Source: Tetracentron sinense (taxonomy: Eukaryota; Streptophyta; Magnoliopsida; Trochodendrales; Trochodendraceae). Taken from it: DNA of 64,000 nt. Below the pieces are notes generated by a model. The model ran no database searches. It worked only from the letters and a program-made list of their open reading frames with translations, and was not told the origin of the DNA. Below are positions 33,901 to 46,162 of this stretch, piece after piece. The position numbers and the translations under genes are program-made. Where the stretch lies: the NCBI GenBank assembly GCA_015143295.1, contig CM026556.1, positions 17,050,547-17,114,546 on the forward strand, given 5' to 3'. Numbering within the stretch: position 1 is the first letter of the stretch; each line of letters opens with the position of its first letter.

Positions 33901-36900
33901 ACAAACACGCAGCAAATCCAAACCGAGGGTCGGAATTCGAAGCCGTTTCTTCTAACGCGTGTATTTCGACTCAACCTAAGTGTGAGAATTCGATTCTATG
34001 GAATCCGAGGTCGTTTCGTCAATTTGGGCACTGAGAGGCCGACATCCATACTCAGACCCTACGTAAGTGTGAGAATTCGTTTTGGTGGAATCCGAGGTCG
34101 TTTCCCCAATTTGGGCACCGAGGGTCGACATCCATACTTAGAAAGTATACTTTGGGCTAAACATACAAATGCGCACTACATCCAAACCGGGGGTCGGATT
34201 TCCATGCAATTTTGTCTAACGCAAGTTTTTCGACCCAACCTCAATGTGGGATTTCGTTTCGATGGAATTCGAGCCCGTTTGCCTGATTTGGGCAACGAGA
34301 GGCCCAACATCCATACTTAGAAAGTAAACTTCGGCCTAAACATACCAAATCGCACCAAGGCCAAATCGGGGTGGGATTTCGATGTTGTTTCCTCTAACGC
34401 GTGTATTTCGACACAACTTAAGTGTGAGAATTCGTTTTGATTTAATCCGAGGTCGTTAGCCCGATTTGGGCACCAAGAGGCCAAATTTCATACTTAAAAA
34501 AGTATATTTCGGCCTAAACGTATAAATTCGCAGCAAATCCAAACCGGGGGTAGGATTTCGATGTCATTTCTTTTAACGCAATTATGTCGACCCAGCCTAA
34601 GTATGGGAATTCATTTTGATGGAATCCGAAGTCGTTTACCTGATTTAGGCGCTTAGAAACCAAAGTCCATACTTAGAAAGTATACTTAGGCCTAATCCTA
34701 CAAACGCGCACCAAATCCAAACCGGGGGTCGGATTTTGATGTCGTTTCTTCTAACGAGTGTATCAAGACCCAACCTATGTGTGGAAATTTCTTTCAATGG
34801 AATCTGAAGTCGTTAGTCTGATTTGGGCACCTAGAGACCGAAGTCGATTTGCGAACACAATCGAAACCAAGGGTCGGATTTTGATGTCGTTTCTTCTTAC
34901 GAGTGTATTTCGACCCAACCTCAGTGTGGAAATTTGTTTTGATGGAATCCGAGGTCGTTTGCTCAATTTGGGCACCAAGAGACCCGAAATCTATACTTGG
35001 CAAGTATACTTCGGCATAAACATACAAATGCGGACCAAATCCAAACCGGGGTAGGATTTCGATGTCGTCTCTTTTAACACGTGTACTTGGACTCAATCTA
35101 AGTGTGGGAATTCATTTCGATGGAATCTGAGCTCGTATGCAAGATTTAGGCACTAAGAGGCCCGAAATTCATACTTAGAAAGTATACTTCGGCCTAAACA
35201 TACAAACGCCCACCATATCCAAACCGGGGTCGGATTTTGATGTTGTTTCCACTAACGCATGTATTTCTACCCAACTTAAGTGTGAGACTTCGTTCTGATG
35301 ATATCCCAGGTCGTTTGCCCGATTTGAGCATCGACAAGACCTAAACTCGCACCTAGAAAGTATACTTCGGCCTCAACATACAAACGTCCACCAAATCCCA
35401 ACCGGGGGTCGGATTTCAATTTAGTTTCTTCTAACACTTGTATTTTGACCCAATATAAGTGTGGGAATTCGTTTTGATGGTATCCAAGGTCGTTAACCGA
35501 TTTTGGCACCGAGAGACTGAAATCCATATATAGAAAGTGTACTTCGGCCTAAACCTACAAACGTGCACCAAAATTCATACTTAGAAAGTATACTTCAGCC
35601 AAAACATTCAAACGCACACCATATCCATACCTGTGGTCGGATTTCGAAGCTGTTTTTCCTAACGGATGCATTTCGACCCAACCTAAGTGTGGGATTTCGT
35701 TTCGATGGAATCGGAGCCCATTTGCCTGATTTGGGCACCGAGAGGCCCGAAATCCATACTTAGAAAGTATTCTTCGACCTAAACATAAAAACTCAGATGA
35801 AATCCAAACCAGGGTCGGATTTCCATGTTGTTTCCCCTAGCGCGTGTATTTTGACCCAACTTAAGCGTGAGAATTCGTTTTGATGGAATCCGAGGTCGTT
35901 TGCCTAATTTGAGCACAAGAAGCAAGAAATCCGTACTTAGAAAGTATACTTCGGCCTAAACAAACAAATAGGCACCAAATCCAAACCAGGGGTCAGATTT
36001 TGACGTATTTTTTTCCTAAAACATATTTTGACATAGCCTAAGTTTGAGAATTTGTTTCAATGGAATCTGAGGTTGTTTGTCCGATTTGATCCCCGAGTCG
36101 CCCATAATCCTTACTTAGAAACTATACTTTGGCCAAAACCTACAAACGCGTACCAAATCCAAACCGGGGGTCGGATTTCAAAGTCGTTTCTTCTAATGCA
36201 TGTATTTCGACCGAACCTAAGTGTGAGAATTCGTTTTGATGGAATCCGAAGCCGTTTCCGCCATTTTGGCCCAGAGAGGCCCGAAAACCATACTTAGAAA
36301 GTATACTTCGTCGTAAACATACAAATGCGCAGATTTCGATGGAATCCGAGCCCATTTGCTTGATTTAGGCACCAAGAGGCCCGAAATCCATAATTAGAAA
36401 GTATACTTTGGCCTAAACTTACAACCCCGCACCAAATCCAAACGGGGCCGGATTTCAATGTTGTTTTCTCTAACGCGTGTATTTTGACACAACTTAAGTG
36501 TGAGAATTCGTTTTGATTGAATCCGAGGTCGTTAGCCCGATTTGGGCACCGAGAGGCCAAAATACATACTGAGAAAGTATACTTCGGCCTAAACCTATAA
36601 ATGCGAAGCAAATCCAAACCGGGGGTTGGATTTCGATGTCGTTTCTTTTAATGCGATTATGTCGACCCAGCCTAAGTGTGGGAATTTGTTTTGATGGAAT
36701 CCGAACTCGTTTGCTTGATTTGGGTGCTTGGAAACTAAACTCCATACTTAGAAAGTATACTTAGGCCTAAACCTACAAACGAGCACCAAATCCAAACCGG
36801 CGGTCGGATTTTGATGTCGTTTCTTCTAACGAGTGTATCACCACCCATCTTATGTGTGGAAATTTCTTTCGATGGAATCCGAAGCCGTTAGTCTGATTTG

Positions 36901-39900
36901 GGCACCTAGAGACCGAAGTCGATACTAAGAAAGTACTTAGGCCTAAACCTAGAAACGCGAACCAAATCCAAACCAAGGGTCAGATTTTGATGTTGTTTCT
37001 TCTTACGAGTGTATTCCGACCCAACCTAAGTGTGGAAATTTGTTGCGATTGAATCCGAGGTTGTTTGCTCAACTTGGGCACCGAGAGGCCCGAAATCCAT
37101 ACTTCGCAAGTATACTTCGGCCTAAAGATACAAACGCGCACCAAATCCAAACCGGGGTCAGATTTCGATGTTATCTCTTTTAACATGTGTAATTTACTCA
37201 ATCTAAGTGTTGGAATTCATTTCGATGGAATCCGAACTCGTTTGCACGACTTAGGCACTTAGAGGCCCGAAATTCATACTTAAAAAGTATACTTCGGCCT
37301 AAACATACAAACGCGCACTATATCCAAACCGGGATTGGATTTCGATGTTGTTTCCTCTAACGCATGTATTTCAATCAAACTTAAGTGTGAGAATTCGTTC
37401 TGATGAAATCCGAGGTCATTTGCCAGATTTGAGCACCGACAGGACCGAAACTCGCACTTAGAAAGTATACTTCGGCCTAAACATACAAACGTCCACCAAA
37501 TCCCAACCGGAGGTCGGATTTCAATTTAGTTTCTTCTAACACTTGTATTTCGACCCAACATAAGTGTGGGAAATCGTTTTGATGGTATCCGAGGCCGTAA
37601 CCGATCTTGGCACCGAGAGACCGAAATCCATATATAGAAAGTGCACTTCGACTTAAACCTAGAAACGCGCACCAAATCCAAACCGGGGTCGGATTTCGAT
37701 GCCGTTTCTTCTAACGTGTGTATCTCGACCCAACCAAAGTTTGAGAATTCGTTTCGAAGGAATTCAAGGCCGTTTCCGCAATTTGGGCACTGAGAGGTCG
37801 ACATCCATAGTTAGACCCTACCTAAGTGTGAGAATTCGTTTCGGTGGAATCCGAGGTCGTTTCCCCAATTTAGGCACCAAGAGGCCGACATCCATACATA
37901 GAAAGTATACTTCTGCCTAAACATACAAATGCGCACCATAGCCAAACCGGGGGTCGGATTTCGATGCTATTTCTTCTAACGCAAGTTTTTCGATCCCAGC
38001 CTAAGTGTTGGATTTCTTGTCGATGGAATTCGAGCCCGTTTGCCTGATTTGGGTAACGGGAGGCCCGAAATCCATACTTAGAAAGTATACTTCGCCCTAA
38101 ACATACAAACTCGCACCAAATCCAAATCGAGGTCGGATTTCGAAGTTGTTTCCTCTAATTCCATACTTAGAAAGTATACATCGGCCTAAACATACAAACG
38201 GACACCAAATCCAAACTGGGGGTAAGATTTCAATGTCATTTCTTTTAACACCTGTATTTCAACCCAGCCTACGTGTGAGAATTCATCACGATGTTATCCG
38301 AGGCTGTTTGCCCGATTTGAACTCCGAGACGCCCGTAATCCATACATAGAAAGTATACATCGTCCTAAACATACAAACGCGGAGCAAATCCAAACCGGGG
38401 GTCGTGTTTGGATGTTGTTTCTCTAACGCTTGTATTTCGACCCATCCTAAGTGTGAGAATTCGTTTTGATGGAATCCGATGTTATTTGCCCGATTTGGGC
38501 ACCGAGAGGCGCAAAATCTTTAACTAGAATGTATACTTCAGCCTAAACCTACAACCGTGCACCAAATCCAACCTGGAGCAGATTTTCAAGTTGTTTCCTC
38601 TAACGTGTGTTTTTCGACCCAACTTAAGTGTGAGAATTCGTTTTGATGGAATCCGAGGTCGTTTCCTCAATTTGGGCACTGAGAGGCCGAAATCCATACT
38701 TAGAAAGTCTACTTTAGCCTAAACATACAAACGCACACCATATCCAAACCAGTGGTCGGATTTCGATGTTGTTTTTCCTAACGCATGTATTTCGACCCAA
38801 CCGAAGTGTAGGATTTCGTTTCGATGGAATCGGAGCCCATTTGCCTCATTTGGGCATCGAGAGCTCCGAAATCCATACTTAGAAAGTATTCTTCGGCTTA
38901 AACATAAAAACGCACATTAAGTCCAAACCAGGGTCGGATTTCCATGTTGTTTCCCCAAGCGCGTGTATTTCGACCCAACTTAGATAAAGTCTGAGGTCGT
39001 TTCCCCAATTTCGGCACTGAGAGGCGTCTCCATACTTAGACCCTACCCAAGTGTGAGAATTCGTTTCAGTGGAATCTGAGGTCGTTTCCCCAATTTGGGC
39101 ACCGAGAGGCCGACAACCATACTTATAAAGTATACTTCGGCCTAAACAAACAATTGCGCACCATATCCAAACCGGAGGTCGGATTTCGATACTATTTTGT
39201 CAACGCGAGTCTTTCGACCCAACCTAAGTGTGGGATTTCGTTTCGATGGAATTCGAGCCCGTTTGCCTGATTTGGGCAATGAGAGGCCCGAAATCCATAC
39301 TTAGAAAGTATACTTCATCCTAAACATACAGGACTCGCACCAAATCCAAATCGAGGTCGGATTTCGAAGTTGTTTCCTCTAACGCGTGTATTTTGACCCA
39401 ACCTAAGTGTGACGATTCATTTCGACGGAATCCGAGGTCGTTTGCCCAATTTGAGCCCGAGAAACCATAATTCAATACCTAGAAAGTATACTTCTGCCAT
39501 AACAGAGAGGTTGTTTGCCCGATTTGGGCACCGAGAGGTGCAAAATCTATAACTAGAAAGTATACTTCAGCCAAAACCTACAATCGTGCACCAAATCCAA
39601 ACCTAGGTCGGATTTTAATGTTGTTTCCTCTAACGTGTTTATTTTGACACAACTTAAGTGTGAGAATTCGTTTTAATGGAATCCGAGGTCGTTTCCTCAA
39701 TTTGGGCACCGAGAGGCTGAAATCCATACTTAGAAAGTATACTTCAGCCTAAACATACAAACGCAAACCATATCCAAACCTGTGGTCGGATTTCGATGTT
39801 GTTTTTCCTAACGCATGTATTTCGACCCAACCTAAGTGGGGGATTTCGTTTCGATGGAATCGGAGCCCATTTGCCAGATTTGGGCACCGAGAGGCCCAAA

Positions 39901-40466
39901 ATCCATACTTAGAAAGTATTCTTTGGCCTAAACATAAAAACGCACATCAAATCCAAATCAGGGTTGGATTTTGATGTTGTTCCCCCTAACGAGTGTATTT
40001 CGACCCAACTTAAGAGTGAGAATTTGTTTTGATGGAATCCGAGGTCGTTTGCCTGATTTGAGCACAAGAAGCCTGAAATCCATACTTAGAAAGTATACTT
40101 CGGCCTAAACAAAGAAATAGGCACCAAATCCAAACCGGGAGTCTGATTTCGATGTAGTTTCTTTTAACACATGTATTTTTACACAGCCTAAGTTTGAGAA
40201 TTTGTTTTGATGGAATCTAGGGTCGTTTGCCCGATTTGAGCCCCGAGTCGCACCGAACCCAAACCGGGGATCGGATTTCGAAGCCGTTTATTCTAACACG
40301 TGTATATTGACCCAACCTAAGTGTGGGATTTCATTTCTATGGAATTCGAGCCCGTTTGCCAGATTTGGGCAACGAGTGGCTCGAAATCCATACTTAGAAA
40401 GTATACTTCGGCATAAACATACAAACTCGCACCAAATCCAAATCGGGGTAGGATTTTGAAGTTGTA
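30986..40466. repeat. ~180-bp tandem satellite array, main block part 2
   Basis: The same satellite continues with greater irregularity. The ACTTAGACCCTAC marker appears near 31454, 34050, 37810 and 39034 without a constant spacing. Several monomers are fused by deletion, for example near 32652, 38985, 39503 and 40250. The subtype with GCAGCAAATCC and CTTAGGCCTA recurs near 33.3, 34.5 and 36.6 kb. I see no gene in this 9.5 kb. Confidence 0.95.
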
Positions 40467-41311
40467 TGTGAAACCCTGGAACCAAGTTCACTAGGCTGTG
40501 TGAATAGTGCCATGAATAGTGCGGTGAATAGTGCTATGAATTGTGTTTTTTCAGGCCTAAACCCTTAATGGGATGATGGCTTTGTGTTTTAATATGAAAG
40601 GGGGTTTCAAATGAGACAAAATATGTGTGGAAATTTTTTAGGGCGTAGGGATGAAAATAAAACAAGAGTATACAATACTCTAAGTGTTGCAAAGAGGGAT
40701 GTCGAGAAATACCCTCAACTTGAGAGAACTCTAGTTTTCTCATCCAAAATCGGAATCGAGTGCTTCTTGAGCCATTAGAAAGATATCGAGATCCTCTTCA
40801 AGGTGCATGTTTATCACATTTTCCAATTGTGAGTCGAAGCAAGGTGAAAAGTGGGTTTTAGGCAATTTTCTGTTGAAATTCCTGACTAGTCAGCTTTATG
40901 GCAACTTTGGACTCTGTAGAAAGAAGAATTATGAGTTGTGAAAAACATGAAAGTTGTTCTCCTTTGAATGTAGAATCCAACGCAAGTTGAATCGTTCAAA
41001 ATCCGATCAATGAGTCAAAAGTTATGGGCCAAATACCATAGTTGGAAAATGAATGGATGAATAGTAGAAGGATTTATCTAGTTTGGGGAGGATAGATCCT
41101 TCAATTCCACACACTGATGGATCTATCCATCCCTATGACCGATCGATCGATCAACCCCAATTTTGTATGGGTTTTTTGGCCAGAGAAGGGTTTTTTGAAG
41201 GATCTATCTGTGCTCATGACGGATAGATCCTTGGTGCATGGTTTGCCTTACAACCGACTCCCTTGAGATATTTAGGGGGGTGGAAAGATCTTTGGCCTCA
41301 CCCCTCTTGCC

Positions 41312-41320
41312 TATATAAAG
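41312..41320 (+). promoter_or_regulatory. Candidate TATA box of the LTR-like sequence
   Basis: TATATAAAG lies downstream of the GATC-rich module and is followed about 30 bp on by a purine-rich leader with AACCCTAGAGAGGAG. The placement fits an LTR promoter. This is inferred from sequence only. Confidence 0.55.
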
Positions 41321-41839
41321 GCAATTTCGTAGGTTAGGATTACCACAACCCTAGAGAGGAGTTTTTTGAGAGAAGGTTGAAGGAAAAGAGGGAGAAGAGC
41401 TTGGGTTCTTCTAGGCTTTGTGCTAGTGATCAAGTGGAGTTGATTTTTCACTTCAAGCTTTCTTCCTAAGCTTGGATCTGGCTACCAAGGAGTATTCGCA
41501 AGCTATAAACCGTAGGGATTCGGTTTTGAAAGGTACATACCTTCTACTAAATTGCCTTGTTATGATTTCATAAGTAGATAGCCTCTACTAACTATCTTTG
41601 TTGTGATTTATGTGTTGAAAGTAATATGTAAAGCATGTTTTTGTTAAAAGTGAGGTATAAAAGATGGTTATTCTTATGAAAATTGGTTTATTATTATCAA
41701 TGATAAAAAGGGTTTGGTTTTGATGAAAAGTATGGAATTGTGGGGTTTTAAACATGTGATGAGTTTGGTATAAGTAAAGGAAAATGGAAAACGCAGTTTT
41801 GCTATAAGTGTTAAGTACTCAAAGATGATTTTTGAAAAA

Positions 41840-42285
41840 AAGGGTAATTCCTCCCTCCTTGTAAGCTTGTAAAGAATGATTTTTGACAAAAGGGTATTTA
41901 ATCCCTCCTCATAAAGAATTGTAAATTATGTTTTCAAATGAAGGGTATTGGATACCCCCTTGTAAAGTAAGATTTCTAAAAAGATATTTGATAACCCTTT
42001 AAAGTATGGTTTTCAAAGAATGTTGGTAAAGTAAGGTTTTGAAAAGGGTTTACATACCTCCTCTAAAGTGAAAAGGTTTTGATGAAGGGTAGTGGATACC
42101 CCCTTGTAAAGATGAGAAAGTCCTAATAAGGGTAGTTACATACCCCCTGAGAAAGTTGGAAAGCATGATTCGTGAAATTGGTATTTATATGCCCCCTTGT
42201 AAAGCTGATTAAGTACGAAGGGTATTGTGATGCCCCCTTGTAAAGTTTATGATGTTCCACAATGGGGTATTTACTCCCCCCTGAT
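41840..42285 (+). repeat. Diverged short repeats, each with a GGGTA...TACCCCC hairpin and CTTGTAAAG
   Basis: About eight irregular copies contain an inverted repeat such as GGGTATTGGATACCCCC or GGGTAGTGGATACCCCC followed by TTGTAAAG. The position within the LTR-like sequence corresponds to the GAAGGGAGACCCTTC hairpin cluster of the other LTRs. Confidence 0.65.
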
Positions 42286-42725
42286 TTGCTTTTGTTTGTT
42301 TTGTTTTTTTCTTTTTTTGTTCGTGTATTTTTTTTTAAAATTTAATTTGTTGATATTCTTTCCTTTTAAAAAAAAAAATTGATTTCGTATTTTTGGTTTG
42401 TTTGTTTGTTTGTTTGTTTTTTATTTTTATTTTTATTTTTATTTATTTTTTATGTTCATGTGAGTAATTAATTTTTTTTTTTTTGTGTTGATTGTTAATT
42501 TTAATTTGATTTGATTTTTGTGTGTGTGTGTGTGTGTGTGATTTTTATTTTTTGTAATTTTTTTTTTTAGTGGTGGTGTATTTTTTTTGTGCGTGCTTTA
42601 GTCAGTTGCTGATTTATATTTTATTTGTTAATGGATTTAAATGTTGTGATTTTTTTTTTTAATTTTAAATTTATGAGTTTTGTGTTCAGCTTTTTTTTTT
42701 TATATATATATATTTTTTTGAATGG
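42286..42725. repeat. T-rich low-complexity DNA with a (TG)n microsatellite
   Basis: The stretch is mostly T-runs, with TTTGTTTGTTTG near 42396 and a (TG) dinucleotide run at about 42518-42541. I see no gene or element boundary in it. Confidence 0.85.
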
Positions 42726-44263
42726 TTTTTGATTTGTTGTAGTGTAAAGTTTGTAGAAAATTTGGAAATTTTAATGAACTTCCCTGTTTTCTGTCTTTGT
42801 TTTGCAGTGAGATGTCTTCTGTCGATGCCTCCCAGGATACTGACCAGAGGGGTTGTTGATGAACGTCTTCTTCGAGATAGATGGATAGCTGACGATCTAA
42901 CTCGGAGCAGGACTTTAATTCTTTTTTTTTTTAACATGTGAGTAAAATCACAGTCTCGAGATGACATGCTGGAAGTTGCAATTTATTGAATACCAGATGA
43001 CGACTGACTTGTGGAAGACTCTGACTCCACTTTCTTCCTGTAATCTTGAAGCTGCGAGGACCTGTTTGCACTTTCTTCCTGTGATCTTGAGGTCCGGAGG
43101 ATTTAATGCACTTTTATGCAATCTAGCCCGGAGGACTTGACTGTACATTCTTGTAATCTTGAAGTCGTGAGGACCCTATTGGAGAAACCCTTGCTGCAAC
43201 CTTGAATATAGACGGACCTGTTGGACGAGACCCTTGCTGCAATCTTGAAGATACACTGACCCGTTGGACGAGACCCTTGCTGCAATCTTGAAGATACACG
43301 GACCCGTTGGACAAGACCCTTGCTGCAATCTTGAAGATACATGGACCTGCTGGACGAGACCCTTGCTGCAATCTTGAAGATACATGGACCTGCTGGATGA
43401 GACCCTTTTTGCAATTTATCAAACACCAGATGGCGGCGGCCTGTGGAAGGCTCACGGCGTGACATTCGAGGAAACTTTGGACCTGTCAATCTTTCAACCC
43501 GTCAAGGAATGCTTTTTCACTCGCGAACATCATTTAAGAAGTTTGCGGTGATGTTGAGGATCCAGATCAAAGCGGGACTTTGATTCATTTTTGCGAGTAA
43601 AAATCATAGTCCCGAGGTAGAGTGCTGGAGAGCTGCTGAGAAAGAGAATTATTTCTGCTTTGCTGATGTTGTAGTGGAGTATCAATCCAACGAAAAACTT
43701 GTGCAATTTCCAGTATCCAACCCCTTTGATGGATCATGTGAACGTTGAGGGTGTTGCTGAGAAGGAGAATGGTCTTTGCTTTCCATGATGTTGTTGACAT
43801 CGGGAACCTAACAGATGACCTCTAGAGATTGAGCAAAGACAAAGACTTGTTCGTCATCCAGATGCTAGGAGTACGACATCTTGTAGCGCACCAGAAGCAA
43901 TCAACTCCATACCCATGAAAGGTATTGTTTCTCATGTTCTTTTATAACTTTTTTTTTTTTTTTTTTTTGGCATTGGTAGCTGAACTTGAGGTAACTTTAC
44001 AGGCTGCCTACGTACCCGTCGTGGGATCAAGCTTTAACGTAGTTCGATTTTTTTTTTATTGTGCTCTAAGTTTTGCTTAGACTGTCCTTTTAGATTTTCA
44101 GTCTAGCGAGCAAGAGTCATTAAACTTTTACAATTTTGGTTGTATAAGCCAAGAGTGACATGCCTTTTAAGCTCATGCGTCAAGGAGCGTTGTGGACATT
44201 TTAGGCTCGTATCAAGGAGTGTTGTGGACAGTTTAGGCTCATATCGAGGAGCAATGTTTTATC
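42726..44263 (-). other. Non-coding 3' region of the Tat-lineage element
   Basis: No domain is visible. It contains a 43-bp tandem repeat (43178-43415), a T-run (43945-43967) and the sequence CTGCCTACGTACCCGTCGTG near 44005, which resembles a motif I associate with Tat-group elements. Two stretches repeat about 660 bp apart: GCAGGACTTTAATTC...GAGTAAAATCACAGTC (about 42907-42955) and GCGGGACTTTGATTC...GAGTAAAAATCATAGTC (about 43573-43615). Confidence 0.5.
43178..43415. repeat. 43-bp tandem repeat, about 5.5 copies
   Basis: Units start near 43178, 43221, 43264, 43307, 43350 and 43393 and share ACCCTTGCTGCAATCTTGAA. The unit length is not a multiple of three, so a translated version appears in each frame. 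I take it as non-coding. Confidence 0.92.
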
Positions 44264-45191
44264 ATGGATAGTATTGCTTGAGGAACTTGCCATTGATAGG
44301 GCCAAGACGAACTCCATTGGTCCATCCCACTTTGGATCAGATTTCTCTCCAGACCGATGTGAAAGAATAATAGGCCTTCGAACTGCAAGTACTAAGTCAC
44401 CTATTTGGAAGGAGCGAGGTCGAACTTTCTTGTTGAAAGCTCAAGACAAGCGAGCGTGATAGCACTCGAGGCGTTGCTGCGCTTCTAACCTCTTTTCGTC
44501 CAAAGCTTCGAGTTCAACAAGACGTAGCTTTGTATTGTCATCACCTGTGGGCCTTGTTGGATCGCAATCCGTAGTGATGGAATTTGGCGTTCCAATAGAA
44601 GTATTGCTTCGACCCCATAGACAAGCGAGTAAGGTGTGGCTTGTGTAGGAGTGCCGTATGAAGTCCGGTATGCCCAAAGTGCTTCACCAATCCATTCATG
44701 CCAATCCTTTTTCGACTTGGAAACAACCTTCTCAAGGAGCTTGCAAAGAGTTTTATTGAAAGCTTCTGCGAGTCCGTTTGCTAGCGCATTGTACATTGTA
44801 GAGCATCTTTGATTGATTTCAAACTTCGCTCAAAATTGATCCATCAGGGCATTCTTGAATGGTTTCCCATTATCCGTTACTATGTAACGGGGGATCCCAT
44901 AGCGGAAGACAATATTATTTTTGATAAAGTCTACAACCGTTCTTTCTTGACTTCTTTGAGAGAGATCGCTTCTGCCCATTTAGAGAAATAGTCTGTCGCA
45001 GCAAGAATGTAGAGGTGTTGTTTAGAAGACTTCGGGAGTGGCCCAACAACATCAAGTCCCCAATTGTCAAAGTGCCAAGATGCTTTGTTGGGTGAAGCGG
45101 CTCGGGTGGTTGGCGAATGAAGTTTCCATGGATTTGACATGCAGGACATCTTTTGGCAAACTCGAGCGAGTCTTTCACCATGGTTGGCCAA
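44264..45191 (-). pseudogene. Tat-lineage integrase core and C-terminus, frameshifted
   Basis: The core begins with NWGLDVVGPLPKSSKQH (first catalytic Asp) and DYFSKWAEAISLKEV. Near 44880 the minus strand reads the TDNGKPF block (second Asp). A following frame (44796-44485) has NALANGLAEAFNKTLCKLLE with the catalytic Glu and WALWAYRTS-like sequence. Beyond it lie LEALDEKRLEAQQRL, and at 44330-44450 a C-terminal stretch with RSFQIGDLVLAVRR and KWDGP. At least three frame changes occur. The element is not able to encode an intact integrase. Confidence 0.83.
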
Positions 45192-46162
45192 TAGTTACCC
45201 ATTCTCTTTAGGCGATCATGTAACTTTGGTCCTGATTGATGAGTACCACAGATACCTGAATGAGCTTCTTCAAGGGCCTCTCTAGCTTCATCATTTCCAA
45301 GACATCTCATCAAGATGTCATTGAAGGAGCGACGATACAGCTCATTGTTGAAGTATAGGAATCGGAGCGCACGACGATGAATTTCAGTCTTATGCTTGAG
45401 ATCATTCGGCAATTTTTCATGTTGAAGGTATTCAACGAGAGGTTGTCTCCAGTCTTCAACCTCAATCTCGAATACTTCGATGAAATTTGTTGCTTGTTGA
45501 GCGATGTCGTGGTGGATCAAGTGAGGGATGACCCATTTCCGACAGACAGGAACCGTCGTCACTTCTTCTTCAAGTACAGCTAAAGTTGCTGCAAGGTTGG
45601 CCAAAGCATCAGCTTGTTTATTCTCATTTCTTGACACATGCAACATAGTGATGTCTTCGAACTGACTTATGAACTCAGCAGCATAAAGATAATAGGGGAT
45701 TAGATTGGGCTTGAGGATGTCGTACTCTGTCAAGAGCTGGTTGATGACGAGCTTTGAATCTCCATACACATTGAGTTGGTATAACTGCATGTCTTGGGCT
45801 AATTCCAATCTAATTATGAGGGATTGATATTCAGCCACATTGTTTGAACATAACTCTACCAACGTGAAGGCGAATGGAAGGACTTCATCTTGTGGAGTTA
45901 CAAAGACGACTCCTGCTCCTGCTGCATTCTTTCTTGCAGCACCATAAAAAAACATCTTCCATGATGGTATTACATCAGTGTAGAAGATCTCTTCATCGGG
46001 CAAGTCTTGAGATAATTCCCAATCAGCTGGGATTGGATGATCTGCGAGGAAGTCAGCTACCGCTTGTCCTTTTACTACCTTCTGAGGGATGTAAACGATC
46101 TCAAATTCTGACAGGAGAAGTGCCCATTTGGTGAGCCTTCCCGGTAGAACCGGTCTCGTCAT
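44915..46162 (-). pseudogene. Tat-lineage second RNase H (aRNH) and integrase N-terminus
   Basis: After LTKWALLLSEFEIVYIPQK and a short linker, the frame encodes the extra RNase H of the Tat lineage: FYGAARKNAAGAGVVF, ELCSNNVAEYQSLI (Glu), NVYGDSKLVINQL (Asp) and ENKQADALANLA (Asp). The first catalytic Asp, normally FDGAA, is Tyr here (codon 45944-45946). The integrase zinc finger follows, with HSGICGTHQSGPKLHDRLKR and CPACQIHG (H-H-C-C). A one-base frameshift near 45060 shifts the core to the frame of 45191-44931. Confidence 0.88.

Larger units (their letters stand above)
40467..42300 (+). mobile_element. Diverged LTR-like sequence of a related chromovirus, plus orientation (3' limit uncertain)
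   Basis: Satellite ends at 40466 and the new sequence opens with TGTGAAACCCTGG, a typical LTR start. At about 40979-41035 a block matches the reverse complement of the conserved LTR block of the elements after 47.7 kb (shared CCAACGCAAGTTGAATCG, then GAGTCAAAAG and GGCCAAA). Further along come GATC palindromes (41138), TTTTGTATGGG, a plus-strand TATA box (41312) and a series of short hairpins. The block order equals that of the known LTRs in opposite orientation. I see no matching right end, so its limit and the fate of its internal region are unclear. Confidence 0.55.

Noticed and set aside
14650..40400. Many open frames of 60-120 codons with recurring motifs such as FRPNLSVRIRFDGIRGR in the satellite block
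   Set aside because: They are translations of the ~180-bp monomer in different frames and on both strands. No start codon or frame is conserved from monomer to monomer.
14588..40466. CRISPR-like array of regular repeats
   Set aside because: The repeats are head-to-tail without unique spacers, the unit is ~180 bp, and the context is a plant genome.
41340..41540. A host gene promoter and 5' UTR downstream of the TATA box at 41312
   Set aside because: No coding exon follows, and the surrounding blocks match LTR sequence in order and orientation.
43103..43489. Possible repeat protein with LQDCSKGLVQ-like units
   Set aside because: It is the translation of the 43-bp tandem repeat, visible in three frames at once, and lies in the non-coding 3' part of a Tat element.
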